A stretch of DNA of 64,000 nucleotides from Paraimprobicoccus trichonymphae (GCA_036322875.1 AP027925.1:62001-126000), one strand, 5' to 3'. Shown: positions 9,856-19,082, numbered from the stretch's first letter. Translations and numbers: made by a program. Notes: generated by a model not told the origin, from the sequence alone.

Positions 9856-10293
9856 ATGATAAAAGTGCAAAAAATTAAAATTAAAAGACTTTATGGAAAA
9901 TCTATGATTCCTACAAAGGGGAGCAGTTGTTCTGCTGGTTATGATTTATATGCTGCTGGAAGCTATTTAGTTAAAGCTAATTCTAATGTAAAGGTTGAAA
10001 CTGGTATAATTTTAGAAATACCTATCAATTATTTTGGTGCTGTATTTGCAAGAAGTGGATTAGCCACTAATAATGGCATAATACCAGCAAATTGTGTCGG
10101 AATAATAGACAGCGACTACAGAGGAGAAATCATAGTGCCGATTCATAATAATTTTAAAAATGATTACTTAATTAAATATAATGACAGAATAGCGCAATTG
10201 ATAATTATACCTTTTTTGAATGTAAATTTTGAAGAAAGTGAAGAGCTTTCAAATACGAGCAGAGGTAATTCAGGATTTGGAAGCACAAATTAG
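9856..10293 (+). CDS. dut: dUTP diphosphatase
   Basis: Hydrolyses dUTP to dUMP, keeping uracil out of DNA and supplying dTMP synthesis; works as a trimer. All five dUTPase motifs are visible in order: SAGYDLYAA, FARSGLA, GIIDSDYRGEI, DRIAQLII, and RGNSGFGST at the C-terminus. 145 residues is the usual length. The start ATG is preceded by AAGGA. It lies immediately after the right end of the dead TnpB element. Confidence 0.95.
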   Translation: MIKVQKIKIKRLYGKSMIPTKGSSCSAGYDLYAAGSYLVKANSNVKVETGIILEIPINYFGAVFARSGLATNNGIIPANCVGIIDSDYRGEIIVPIHNNFKNDYLIKYNDRIAQLIIIPFLNVNFEESEELSNTSRGNSGFGSTN

Positions 10294-10311
10294 AATTGTT
10301 TTATAAGAAAA

Positions 10312-10340
10312 TTGTAAAAAAAAAAGAAATATCGTATAAT
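10312..10340 (+). promoter_or_regulatory. Promoter of rplI
   Basis: TTGTAA (10312-10317), 17-base spacer, TATAAT (10335-10340), giving a 5' UTR of roughly 90 bases before rplI. The GAGGAG at about 10424 is the ribosome binding site. Confidence 0.55.
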
Positions 10341-10439
10341 GCTAATAAGTTTATAATTAACAGTTGAGTTATGCAGTAAGTTAGTTGTCAGTGTTTTGTG
10401 AAAATGAAAAAAGTGTAATATTTGAGGAGATTTTAATTT

Positions 10440-10883
10440 ATGAAAGTAATTTTGTTAGAGAATGTAGGATCTGAAAAAAAAGGAACTGTAAAAGAAGTTA
10501 AGCCAGGTTATGCAAGAAATTTTTTGCTTCGCAATAATTTAGCTAAGATTGCAACTAGTAAAAATTTAAAAGATTTAGAAAATTTGAAAAAAGCTGAAGA
10601 ATACAAGAAAGAACTAGAGAAACAAGATTTTATAAAAATCTCTGAAGCTATAGATGGTAAAGAAATAGAGATTAAAACTAAGGTTGGAGAAACTGGAAAA
10701 TTGTTTGGTTCTGTTACTTCAAAAGAAATAACGGAAAAAATTAATGAAATGTTTTTTTTAGATATAGACAAACGGAAAGTTTGTCTACCTGAGGATATAA
10801 ATTCGACTGGTAGGCATAAAATCGAAATAAGATTTGCAAATGATATATCGTCTAAGATTTTTGTAAATGTAACAGAAGAATGA
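10440..10883 (+). CDS. rplI: 50S ribosomal protein bL9
   Basis: Large-subunit protein that binds 23S rRNA. The N-terminal signature MKVILLENV and the bL9 motif GYARNFLLRNNLA are intact, followed by the long lysine-rich connecting helix and a C-terminal domain; 147 residues is normal. Good GAGGAG ribosome binding site ten bases before the ATG. The following gene starts about 30 bases downstream and is likely co-transcribed. The usual neighbours rpsF/ssb/rpsR and dnaB are absent here. Confidence 0.97.
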   Translation: MKVILLENVGSEKKGTVKEVKPGYARNFLLRNNLAKIATSKNLKDLENLKKAEEYKKELEKQDFIKISEAIDGKEIEIKTKVGETGKLFGSVTSKEITEKINEMFFLDIDKRKVCLPEDINSTGRHKIEIRFANDISSKIFVNVTEE

Positions 10884-10914
10884 AATTTTATGATACAATC
10901 TATTTGTTTGTGTC

Positions 10915-11613
10915 TTGAAAAAAGGAGAAAATTTTATAAATCCGAACAATATTAATGTAAATGAATTATTGGATATTATTTCTGAAAGTTTAAAATTAAA
11001 AGATCTAGATATAAAAAGGACTAATGCAGGGATAATCGTTGGTGATTATTTGATCAAATATGAAAAATCTAGTAAAGTTGTGGACCTTATAAATAAGAAC
11101 GGAGAACAAGTATCATCTTGGATGTTAAGTTTAGATAATTATATTCCTGATTATTTAGATCTAATTTCAAGAGATTTTCTGAATATCATCTTAAATGTTA
11201 AACCTGAAGCTAATAAAATTAGTAGAAAAATTTTCCAAAGCAGTAGCGAAAAAGATATAAATTTGGTTTTTTTTATAAATAGGATGATAACTATATTTCC
11301 AGAATTAAAGGAAAACTTGACAAAAATGAAATTAAAAGAATCTGAGAATTTTTATTTAATAGAATTTATAGAAAAAGGATTTTTACCTAAAATAAAGGAA
11401 TTGTTTTTCAATGAGAAGGATAATCACAGCGAAATTGAAAAATTGTTCAAAACTTTTAATAACATATATTCAGAAGGAAATTTAGATACTAGAAGTGTAA
11501 TTACTATGCTTATATTAAATAATTTATCAGAAAAAAACATAAATTTTTCTAGCAAATTTATGAGTAAAGAACTAAAAAAGGCTCAGAAAGCAGCTTTAAA
11601 ATATAAAATTTAG
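10915..11613 (+). CDS. Hypothetical protein downstream of rplI
   Basis: About 225-232 residues, mostly helical by composition, with no signal peptide or membrane segment and no motif I can assign. The longest frame starts at TTG 10915, but this TTG is upstream of the Shine-Dalgarno GGAG (10924-10927). The properly spaced codon, eight bases after GGAG, is an in-frame ATA at 10936 (reading INPNNINVNELLDIIS). This is one of the clearest cases in the window for ATA initiation. It is probably in an operon with rplI. Function unknown. Confidence 0.7.
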   Translation: MKKGENFINPNNINVNELLDIISESLKLKDLDIKRTNAGIIVGDYLIKYEKSSKVVDLINKNGEQVSSWMLSLDNYIPDYLDLISRDFLNIILNVKPEANKISRKIFQSSSEKDINLVFFINRMITIFPELKENLTKMKLKESENFYLIEFIEKGFLPKIKELFFNEKDNHSEIEKLFKTFNNIYSEGNLDTRSVITMLILNNLSEKNINFSSKFMSKELKKAQKAALKYKI

Positions 11614-11622
11614 CTAATTTTT

Positions 11623-12699
11623 TCATACGTTAAACCTAAACAGGACTACGTCTCCATCTTTGATTATATATTCTTTACCTTCAGATTTTACCAGACCCTT
11701 TTCTTTTGCTTTTTGAAAATTTCCATAACAAACTAAATTTTCAAACGAAACTATTTCAGCTCTTATAAATCCTTTTTCAAAGTCTGAATGAATTTTTCCT
11801 GCAGCTTGTGGCGCTTTTGTGTCAGATTTTATAGTCCATGCTTTAATTTCAGATTCACCAGCTGTTAAATACGAAATCAATCCTAATAACTCATAACTTA
11901 ATTTTACTAATCTCTCAAGTCCAGATTCTTTTAAATTTAATTCTTTTAAAAATTCTTTTTTTTCGTTCAAATTCAACACTGAAACTTCAGATTCAAATTC
12001 AGCACATATAGGTAAAATTTTTGCTTTTTCTTTCTTTGCTGTTTCAAGTACTGCTTTATAATATTTATTACTTTCATAATTTTCAAAAAAATCATTTTCA
12101 CTTAAATTTCCTACATAAATTACAGGTTTCTGAGTTAATAAATTAAAGTTTTTTGACAACAAAAATTCTTTTTTAGAGAAATTTATATTTCTAGCTGGAA
12201 TATTTTTTTCTAGATTATCTAAAATTTTTTCCAACAAGTTCAGTTCTTCTTGAGAATTTTTAATATTTCTAGCTAATTTTTTTTCCAATATTTCTATATC
12301 TGAGAGCAATAATTCTAAATTTACTATTTCTATATCTTTTTGAGGATTTATATCATTATTTACGTGAATTATCTCTGGATTTTCAAAACATCGCACCATG
12401 TGAATAATAGCGTCAACTTCTCGAATATTAGATAAAAATTTATTTCCTAATCCTTCACCTTTTGAAGCACCTTTTACTAGTCCTGCTATATCTACAAATT
12501 CTACAGTAGCTGGAGTTATTTTCTTAGGATTGTAAATTTCAGCAAGTTTGTTTAATCTTTCGTCTGGTACAAAAACAACTCCTATATTTGGTTCTATAGT
12601 AGCAAACGGATAATTTGAATTATCTGCTTTCGAGTTTGTTATGGCGTTAAAAAGGGTGCTTTTTCCAACATTTGGTAGCCCTACTATTCCTATCTTCAA
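11623..12699 (-). CDS. ychF: Redox-regulated ATPase YchF (Obg-family)
   Basis: YchF/OLA1 is a ribosome-associated P-loop ATPase. It shows GLPNVGKSTLFN (G1), NYPFATIEPN, DIAGLVKGASKGEGLGNKFL (G3/switch II), a coiled-coil insert, and the C-terminal TGS domain (AWTIKSDTKAPQAAGKIHSDFEKGFI region). 358 residues fits the family. The start is TTG at 12699 behind AAGGAAGAG with good spacing, giving MKIGIVGLPNVG. It converges with the gene ending at 11613, nine bases away. Confidence 0.95.
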   Translation of the reverse strand: MKIGIVGLPNVGKSTLFNAITNSKADNSNYPFATIEPNIGVVFVPDERLNKLAEIYNPKKITPATVEFVDIAGLVKGASKGEGLGNKFLSNIREVDAIIHMVRCFENPEIIHVNNDINPQKDIEIVNLELLLSDIEILEKKLARNIKNSQEELNLLEKILDNLEKNIPARNINFSKKEFLLSKNFNLLTQKPVIYVGNLSENDFFENYESNKYYKAVLETAKKEKAKILPICAEFESEVSVLNLNEKKEFLKELNLKESGLERLVKLSYELLGLISYLTAGESEIKAWTIKSDTKAPQAAGKIHSDFEKGFIRAEIVSFENLVCYGNFQKAKEKGLVKSEGKEYIIKDGDVVLFRFNV

Positions 12700-12825
12700 T
12701 TAAATCTCTTCCTTTTTGAACAGTGAATTTTGATGGATACCTATTATTTTTAATTGTACTATAAAAAACAAATACAATTCAAATTTTAAAGATATATTAA
12801 TATTAAATTTATGCAAAAATGATTG

Positions 12826-13088
12826 TACCCGACACTCTGCTTGACTAAAAAACAAGCAGATTCTTGGTTCTACACCTTCTGCAATTATTCGTCTTACGTA
12901 AGCTCCATTTCATTTCAAGCGTAAATTCCCGTGAGTCCCACGGTATTTAATTTTTAATACTTGAAGTTTCAACTTGGTTTTCGTTGAAACACCAACTCTT
13001 GTAATTTTAGCATACTATTATTTCTTGTCAATATTTTTACGATTCATACGCTAAACTAAATATTTAGCGGTTTTTTCGCAAATTTATA
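12826..13088 (-). repeat. Hairpin-ended repeat element, copy A (full length, with promoter and RNA)
   Basis: Best-preserved member of a family of about 260 bp. Read on the minus strand it has a left-end hairpin (CGCTAAA-TATTTAG-TTTAGCG, near 13054-13074) and a promoter: TTGACA at 13031-13026, 16-base spacer, TAAAAT at 13009-13004. Then comes a perfect stem GTTTCAAC/GTTGAAAC (12990-12966), a second small stem CCGTG/CACGG, the palindrome CTTACGTAAG, and finally ACCAAGAATCTGC with a right-end hairpin (GCTTG...CAAGC) and AGTGTC. The end layout resembles IS200/IS605 ends (compare AAGAATCCCC...GTGTCAA in the IS at 45299). Copies B-G are listed separately. Confidence 0.75.
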
Positions 13089-13167
13089 TAACTATAATGT
13101 TGTTAAAAGTTCATCATAAAATTTTTCTTTATTAAGAATTTTGCAACGATTTTTTTAGATATAAATT

Positions 13168-13195
13168 TTGATATTTTTATAAAACAATGTATAAT
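13168..13195 (+). promoter_or_regulatory. Promoter of rsmH
   Basis: TTGATA (13168-13173), 16-base spacer, TATAAT (13190-13195), only 14 bases before the rsmH ATG, so the leader is very short. Confidence 0.6.
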
Positions 13196-13209
13196 ACTAA
13201 AGTGGTGTT

Positions 13210-14133
13210 ATGATAAATTTTATACATAAAACTGTTTTATTAGAAGAAACAATAAATTATCTAGATATAAAACCAGATGGAATATATTTAGATGCTACAG
13301 TTGGTGGCGGTGGTTGTTCTGAAGAAATTATTTCAGGAATAATTCCTAGCAATGGTAAACTTATATGCATAGATCAAGATCCTGATGCCATACAATATTG
13401 TAAAAATAAATTTTCAAACTATAAAAAAAATGTTTTTTTATTTCAAAGCAATTTTTCTGTTATAAACAAGATTTTTTCAGATATAAAATTTGATGGGATT
13501 GTTTTGGATTTAGGAGTTTCTTCATATCAAATTGATACACAAGAAAGAGGTTTTTCTTATAAAAAAAATGCAATTTTAGATATGAGAATGAGTAAATCAG
13601 GAACTTCAGCTCGTGAATTTATAAATAAATTGGAACAAAAAGAATTGTCTAAAATAATAAAAAATTACGGGGAAGAAAAATATCATAAAATTATATCTAA
13701 TAATATAATAAAATATAGGCGAAATAGAGAAATTAAATATACTTTGGAATTTTCTGAAATAGTGAAAAATTCTGTACCATTTTGTCATCAAAAAAAAGCT
13801 ATAAAAACTACTTTTCAAGCATTTAGAATATACGTAAATTCAGAATTAGAAAATTTAAAGACTTTTTTGGATTTTGGATTCAAATTGTTAAAAAAAAGTG
13901 GTAGAATTTGCATTTTAACTTTTCACTCTCTTGAGGATAGAATTGTAAAACAGTTCTTTTTGGATTGTTCTAAAAATTGTAATTGTCCTAAAGAATTTCC
14001 TATATGCGTATGTGGCAAAAAACAATTAGTTAAAATTATAACAAAAAAGCCAATTATCCCTTCTCTTGAGGAAATAAATTTAAATCCAAGAAGTAAAAGT
14101 GCTAAATTAAGAGTTTATGAGAAAATATATTAA
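13210..14133 (+). CDS. rsmH: 16S rRNA (cytosine(1402)-N(4))-methyltransferase
   Basis: RsmH (MraW) N4-methylates C1402 of 16S rRNA using SAM. Characteristic motifs are HKTVLLEETI at the N-terminus, the SAM loop DATVGGGG, IDQDPDAI, FDGIVLDLGVSSYQ, GFSYKKNAILDMRM, and near the C-terminus ICILTFHSLEDRIVK. 307 residues is normal. The ftsL-like gene follows, which is the conserved start of the dcw cluster, but the PBP gene that normally comes next is 28 kb away here. Confidence 0.95.
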   Translation: MINFIHKTVLLEETINYLDIKPDGIYLDATVGGGGCSEEIISGIIPSNGKLICIDQDPDAIQYCKNKFSNYKKNVFLFQSNFSVINKIFSDIKFDGIVLDLGVSSYQIDTQERGFSYKKNAILDMRMSKSGTSAREFINKLEQKELSKIIKNYGEEKYHKIISNNIIKYRRNREIKYTLEFSEIVKNSVPFCHQKKAIKTTFQAFRIYVNSELENLKTFLDFGFKLLKKSGRICILTFHSLEDRIVKQFFLDCSKNCNCPKEFPICVCGKKQLVKIITKKPIIPSLEEINLNPRSKSAKLRVYEKIY

Positions 14134-14156
14134 AAAAATTAGGAAGTGTAAAATTA

Positions 14157-14522
14157 TTGTATTATAAAAACCTAGCATATGATATATATTCTAAAGAAAA
14201 TAAAAAAATACATAAGAAAAGGCAAATATTAAAATTTCCATATAAAAGGCAGAGAAAAAAATTCAAAATAAATTTGTGTTTGAGATTTTCATTATTTATG
14301 ATTGTTACAGGAATTTTAGGGATGTCTTACGTAAATGATCAGGTTAAAATTTCTGAACTTCACGAAAATTTACATAGTCTTCGTGAAGATATAAAAAAAA
14401 GTGAAAATTTAAACTCTAAATTAAGCTTGAAAAAAAATGTTCTAGAAAATAATTCTAAAGTAGATAGTAATAGAAGTAATTTTAAAATAGAAAAAGACGA
14501 TAAAATAGAAATAAAAAATTAG
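14157..14522 (+). CDS. ftsL: FtsL-like cell-division protein
   Basis: A 121-residue bitopic protein: basic N-terminal tail of about 45 residues (KKIHKKRQILKFPYKRQRKK), one membrane helix (FSLFMIVTGILGMSYV), then a heptad-like coiled coil. This topology, together with its place right after rsmH, is that of FtsL of the divisome. FtsL sequences diverge strongly, so the assignment rests on topology and synteny. The start is a TTG at 14157 with AGGAAG upstream. No ftsI follows. Confidence 0.6.
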   Translation: MYYKNLAYDIYSKENKKIHKKRQILKFPYKRQRKKFKINLCLRFSLFMIVTGILGMSYVNDQVKISELHENLHSLREDIKKSENLNSKLSLKKNVLENNSKVDSNRSNFKIEKDDKIEIKN

Positions 14523-14830
14523 TTTCTAATATATGTATACGATTTTTGGCAATGTAAGATATAAATAAGAAAATTTTTGTATATACTTTAGATTAGAAAT
14601 TTTTTAAGTACCATAAAATAGTTATACATTAACTTTCTAAAATATATTTAATAAAAAATATATTGTTCAGATGGTTAGTTGGTTATTTAAATATACGATT
14701 TAAATGCGCTAGAGCTTGTTCACACAAAATAATTATGCGATATGGTAAAATTAATTTAAACTTACAAATTTCGCCGAAATATCACTATTTACACTATTTT
14801 CAAGTATACGTAATTTAATTCTTTTTCGTG
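14523..14830. other. Intergenic gap after ftsL
   Basis: AT-rich with no supported gene. TTTCTAAT just after the ftsL stop can pair with ATTAGAAA plus a T-run about 70 bases later, a possible terminator with a long loop. Otherwise I see nothing. Confidence 0.3.
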
Positions 14831-15520
14831 TTACAAAAGATTTTCTAAAAAAATAAACGGAAATCTTGTAATCAAAATTATAGAGTTATAAAAAACTGAT
14901 TCTAAAAATCTTAAAGGTATATCAAAAATTCCTAAAAAAACCAGAAATATTAAACTTAAAGTTATTAAATTATGATATTTAAAATATCTTACGTAGATTT
15001 TTTCTGGCAAAAAAGAAATAAAAATATTAAAACCATCCAAAGACGGTAATGGGATCAAATTCAAAACTGATATTCTAACATTAGTCATTATAAAATAAGA
15101 CAAAAAAATATAAATTTTTTTCAAAAATATACTAGATATAGAGTAAAACTTGAAAGAGACTAAAATATTAACTATTAATCCAGATATTATAGAAACTGCT
15201 AAATTTGAAACAGGACCCGCTAAAGAAATTAACGTTAAGTTTTTTTTAGGATTTTGAAGATTTTTAGAATCAGTTGGAATTGGTCTTGCCCAACCAAAAT
15301 TAAAAATCAAAACACTCACAGCACCAAGTGGATCAAAAGTATCTATAAAATTTATTTTTAACAAACCACGAATTTTGGCAGTATTATCTCCGAATTTATA
15401 AGCAACCCACGCATGCGCAAATTCATGAAAAGGTAAAGAAAAAAATATGACTGCTAATATAGCTAAAATTTGTATTAATGCACTTTCAAAAGTTATATCG
15501 TGTTGTAAAAACCAAAACAT
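14831..15520 (-). CDS. Site-2 protease family membrane metalloprotease (M50)
   Basis: Hydrophobic, 229 residues. The zinc motif HEFAH sits in the first membrane region (SLPFHEFAHAWVAYKFGD), followed by GWARPIP and the second conserved site NLIPLPSLDGFNIF (N-P-x-P-x-x-D-G-like). These define the small bacterial M50/S2P rhomboid-like group found widely in Firmicutes, which cleave within membranes. Its substrate cannot be told. A long 5' leader with its own promoter precedes it on the minus strand. Confidence 0.9.
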   Translation of the reverse strand: MFWFLQHDITFESALIQILAILAVIFFSLPFHEFAHAWVAYKFGDNTAKIRGLLKINFIDTFDPLGAVSVLIFNFGWARPIPTDSKNLQNPKKNLTLISLAGPVSNLAVSIISGLIVNILVSFKFYSISSIFLKKIYIFLSYFIMTNVRISVLNLIPLPSLDGFNIFISFLPEKIYVRYFKYHNLITLSLIFLVFLGIFDIPLRFLESVFYNSIILITRFPFIFLENLL

Positions 15521-15539
15521 TTAAATTTAAATAATCCAC

Positions 15540-15722
15540 CTTATTTGACGTTTTTCTCAATCTTTAAATTTAGTGCCTATTTATTACCAATTATCTTTGG
15601 CAAAAATTACAGACCTTATGTTCCATAAAAAACGTACTACAACCTTTAAAACGTCTTATATTTATTTCCAACGTTCACAAATTCTATCTACGTACTATAC
15701 TTATATCACGTCAAATAAAATG
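15540..15722 (-). promoter_or_regulatory. Promoter and long 5' leader of the site-2 protease gene
   Basis: On the minus strand TTGACA is followed after 18 bases by TATAAG (about 15722-15693). Some 170 bases of untranslated sequence then precede the ATG at 15520, with AGGTGG as a ribosome binding site. The leader contains repeated ACGTTTT/AACGTTGG elements able to pair, but I recognise no known riboswitch. Confidence 0.4.
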
Positions 15723-15824
15723 ATGTCAATAACTATTTACATTTCTAAGATGTAATCCCTCTCGCGACTAAAATCGCAAATTTTTTTACTATTTTTAAAG
15801 ATTTAAAAATCTTAAACTTATATA

Positions 15825-16000
15825 CCGTTAGCCAAAGTGGCTTACGCCTCCATACCTTCAAATCAAAAAGCATGGCTGCTTTAAGTGATATTACATTATA
15901 ATGGAGCGGATCCGGTCACCCCTTTAACGCAACTGTACTTGACCCAACACGATACAGGTTTTGCTCCTATACGGCCATCCTGTTAGATTAAATTTTTCAG
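15825..16000 (-). ncRNA. Candidate structured RNA (unassigned)
   Basis: A segment clearly richer in G+C than the intergenic DNA around it, with no open frame. On the minus strand it can form GGAGC/GCTCC closing an inner CTGTA/TACAG helix, then AAAGCA-GCCA-TGCTTT followed by a T-rich tract, and GGC-GTAA-GCC with a GNRA-type tetraloop. It does not match the conserved cores I know for RNase P, tmRNA, SRP or common riboswitches. It may alternatively be the right-end RNA of a lost IS200/IS605 element. Confidence 0.35.
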
Positions 16001-16092
16001 TACGTCTGAATAGCATTGACTTGTGCAACGAGGATTTGCTTTAATTACAGAAGATTGATTTTGCTTTGCTTTGTAATAAAGTTTTTGCTATA

Positions 16093-16352
16093 AGTCTTGA
16101 CACTCTGCTTGGCACAAATTCTTGGTTCTACGCCCCCTACGATTACTCTTCTTACGTAAGATCCATTTCATTTCAAGCGTAAATTCTTGTGAACCCCACG
16201 ATATTTAATTTTTAATGCTTGGAGTTCCAACTTGGTTTTCGTTAAAACAGTATTTCTTGTAATTTTAGCATACTATTATTTTTTGTCAATAATTTTACGA
16301 TTCATCTGCTAAAATAAATATTCAGCGGTTTTCTCGCGGATTTATATAAAAT
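16093..16352 (-). repeat. Hairpin-ended repeat element, copy B
   Basis: Second near-complete copy, same strand as copy A. It keeps the left-end hairpin (GCTGAA/TTTAGC with one wobble), the promoter (TTGACA 16289-16284, 16-base spacer, TAAAAT 16267-16262), the GTTTTAAC/GTTGGAAC-type stem (slightly weakened), the ACGTAAG palindrome and the CAAGCAGAGTGTCAAG right end. Its right-end hairpin has lost about ten bases relative to copy A. Confidence 0.7.
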
Positions 16353-16915
16353 GACCATGAGACTGATATTATAGCAGTATTTGGTTTTAACACATTAATA
16401 AACTAAAATTACAATTTTTACGACATTGAACTAAGATCTAAATTTTTATTTTTAAATCATTGTAGAATTTAACGTCTACCGACGAAGATTTTTCGGAAAA
16501 TTATACAACCTTTGTATTATTGGCCCTACATATTTTTACTCACTTCACTATGCATAAATACTATACAATTCTATTTTGTATGTTCTAAATTATTTTTACC
16601 ATTGGATATTTGTTCCTCTCAGCTTTGACTTTTTTTATCTTGTAAAATTTATTTTAAACCATACCTATTAAAATTAAAAAAGTTGATAATTTAAAGATAA
16701 TTTTTAATATAATAATATTATAGGCAAGTATTATATAGGTGTTTGACTTAAAATTCGAAAATGTGGTGCAATACATTATAGAAATATAAATGCTGATAAT
16801 AAACCTTAGTACCCTCGCAACGAGGGAAATTTTATAATTTATATTACAAAGTAAATAAAAATATCTAGGATTTTTTATAGCTAAAAAAATTAACTGAAAG
16901 AAAAGAATTATAAAC
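16353..16915. other. Intergenic gap before dprA
   Basis: No gene supported. A minus-strand frame at 16654-16917 is hydrophobic and low in complexity, and I consider it a chance frame. The immediate dprA upstream region (GAAAGAAAAGAATTATAAAC) has only a weak ribosome binding site. Confidence 0.3.
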
Positions 16916-18061
16916 ATGAATGAAATATATTGGATATGGCTTCAACAAAGTTTAAATTATGGAAATAATAAGATTAGAACTGTAAAATTATTGTATAAAA
17001 ATATACAAGATTTCTATAATGCTGGTGAACATGAGTGGAAATTGTGTGGTTGTTTTGCTAACAAGGAAATTTCCAGTTTGAAGTTTGAAAATTTAGAAAA
17101 AGCTAAAAGAATACTGGATAGATGTAGTGTTTTAAACTATAAAGTAATAACTATAGAAAACGAAAATTATCCTGAGTTGCTAAAAAATATAGTTAATCCA
17201 CCTTGTGTTTTGTACGTAAAAGGCGATGTTAGTAATTTAAATAAAAAAATTTGTATCTCAATTGTAGGTACCAGAAATGCTACTAGTTATGGTACTGAAA
17301 TAGCAAACGAATTAGCTTATAAGTTATCTAAACTTGGTGTTATAATAATAAGTGGTTGTGCAATTGGAATTGATAAATCTGCTCATTTCGGTGCTTTAGA
17401 TGCAAAGGGTGAAACTATAGCCGTGTTGGCCTGTGGTTTGAACTATCCATATTTGATGGGGCATTACAATTTAAGAGAAAAAATATCCAGGAATGGAGCT
17501 CTCGTGTCGGAGTTTCCACCAGATTTTAGAGCAAGCGAACTTAATTTCGTTATTAGAAACAGAATAATATCTGGCTTATCTTTAGGAACTGTAGTAATTG
17601 AAGCTGGTGAAAAAAGTGGATCTTTAATAACTACTAGTTTTGCTGTAGATCAAAATAGAGACGTCTTTGTTGTTCCGGTAGATATGCGAAGTCCTGTTTC
17701 AAAAGGTAGTATTAATTTAATACGCGATGGCGCAAAAGTAATAACTTGTGCTGAAGATATTTTATATGAATATAAAAATATCTATAATTTTGAAAAAACA
17801 AAGAGAAATTTTTATTCAAATGAAAAAATAAATAACAATTTAAAAACTAAAAATATAAATTTGGAATCACTAGTTAATTTATCAGAAAATTCTAAAGTGG
17901 TCTACGAGGAAATAAAAAAGAAAAAAATACACATAAATGAGCTTTCTTTAAACACTAATATAAAAATTAGAGAACTACTAACTTCAATTACAGAGCTAGA
18001 GTTGTCTGGTTTAATACAATCATATCCAGGAAGATTTTATGATATTAAAAATGTTTTTTAG
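16916..18061 (+). CDS. dprA: DNA-processing protein DprA
   Basis: DprA binds incoming single-stranded DNA and loads RecA during transformation; many non-competent clostridia keep it. The Rossmann-like core shows SIVGTRNATSYG, ISGCAIGIDKSAHFGAL, IAVLACGLNYPY, RNRIISGLS and EAGEKSGSLITTSFA, and a C-terminal winged-helix-like region follows (LTSITELELSGLI). 381 residues is normal. No topA or smf partner is adjacent. Confidence 0.95.
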   Translation: MNEIYWIWLQQSLNYGNNKIRTVKLLYKNIQDFYNAGEHEWKLCGCFANKEISSLKFENLEKAKRILDRCSVLNYKVITIENENYPELLKNIVNPPCVLYVKGDVSNLNKKICISIVGTRNATSYGTEIANELAYKLSKLGVIIISGCAIGIDKSAHFGALDAKGETIAVLACGLNYPYLMGHYNLREKISRNGALVSEFPPDFRASELNFVIRNRIISGLSLGTVVIEAGEKSGSLITTSFAVDQNRDVFVVPVDMRSPVSKGSINLIRDGAKVITCAEDILYEYKNIYNFEKTKRNFYSNEKINNNLKTKNINLESLVNLSENSKVVYEEIKKKKIHINELSLNTNIKIRELLTSITELELSGLIQSYPGRFYDIKNVF

Positions 18062-18242
18062 TATAAAAAATATCTAAATTAATTTAAAATTAATAATAAT
18101 TTAAATAAATTGAATTTTTTTATGCAAGTTACATAATTTAGGTTAAAATTTTTATTGAGTGGCTTCACAAATTTTATATAATCTTTGAAAAATTCAGGGA
18201 ACATAGGACTCACAAAAGTTTATGCTCTTTTTTATTTAAATC

Positions 18243-18296
18243 AGGGAACGCAGAACCAAAATTTGATTGGTATTTAACCAAACAGAGTATCAAAAA
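18243..18296 (+). repeat. Hairpin-ended repeat, diverged right end (copy G)
   Basis: GCAGAACCAAAATTTGAT, a short loop, then AACCAAACAGAGTATC matches the right end of copies A-C (ACCAAGAATCTGC ... CAAGCAGAGTGTC) with drift. Only the 3' end is recognisable. Confidence 0.4.
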
Positions 18297-18409
18297 ATCT
18301 AAATATAAAAATATTTAGAAAAATATATTTATTTTTTAAAGTTTCATTAAATATTTTTTCTCCGCTTTTTAAATAATGACGATATGAATGGTAGACACAA
18401 AATTATTGA

Positions 18410-18632
18410 TTCGATACTCTGCTTGGCGCAGATTCTTGGTTCTATGTCCCCAGTAAATTACTTGTCTTAGGTAAGCTCCATTTTCGTTTCAAGCGCAAAT
18501 TTTCGTGAGCCTCATGGTATTTAATTTTTAATGCTTGAAGCTTCAACTTGGTTTTCGTTGAAACAACATATCTTTATGATTCATCCGCTAAAATAAATAT
18601 TTAGCGGTTTTTTCGTGGATTTATATAAATGA
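18410..18632 (-). repeat. Hairpin-ended repeat element, copy C (promoter deleted)
   Basis: Same strand as A and B. The left-end hairpin is perfect (CCGCTAAA-TATTTAT-TTTAGCGG) and the GTTTCAAC...GTTGAAGC stem and CAAGCAGAGTATC right end are kept. The roughly 30-base promoter segment present in A and B is missing. Loss of the promoter with retention of the ends shows the ends and promoter can evolve independently. Confidence 0.65.
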
Positions 18633-19082
18633 TGACTTGTATTTATTTTACTAGTTTAGTTTTATCAGTATTATTAAAATATTTGTAAAAATGCCAAAAT
18701 TATTAGAATATCATCTGCAACATCATGCATAATTAACAAATTTATTTTATTTGCACAAGCAGAAAATTTTTGTTCAAAAAAGAAAATGCCGAATAACAAG
18801 CGATTATTTAAAAATAAATTAAACTTAATTATATCGCAAAATTTTGAAAAAGTACAGTAAAACAAACAAGTAAAAAAATTTAAGATTATAATACAAGAAT
18901 CATTACAAGCCAAATATACGAAAATTATCTGAAAGTACATCTATCAAATGGGAACTTCCACCGCCAAGTTAAATAAGCTTTGTGAAATGGTTCGCAATGA
19001 GATATTAGATAAAACATAGGAAAATAAAATAAAAAATGTTCACAAATATAAGTGCAAGCGTATTATATAGGGGGTGTATTAT

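Larger units (their letters stand above)
18062..19082. other. Intergenic region with two repeat-element remnants
   Basis: About 1 kb without a supported gene. It contains a diverged right end (18243-18296) and copy C (18410-18632) of the hairpin-ended repeat. A 23-codon frame at 18949-19020 (MGTSTAKLNKLCEMVRNEIL) could be a gene fragment but has no support beyond composition. Confidence 0.35.

Noticed and set aside
15573..15755. 60-codon plus-strand frame in the leader region
   Set aside because: No ribosome binding site; it overlaps the better-supported promoter and leader on the other strand.
15825..16000. RNase P RNA, tmRNA or SRP RNA
   Set aside because: None of the conserved core strings (for example GAGGAAAGTCC, the tmRNA acceptor ends, or the GGAAGCAGC SRP loop) is present.
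12826..18632. Repeats A-C as a CRISPR array
   Set aside because: Units are about 260 bp, thousands of bases apart, with no short regular spacers and no cas genes.
18674..18940. 88-codon minus-strand frame between dprA and the small membrane protein
   Set aside because: Low-complexity Ile/Phe/Leu text with no ribosome binding site, as expected by chance in AT-rich DNA.
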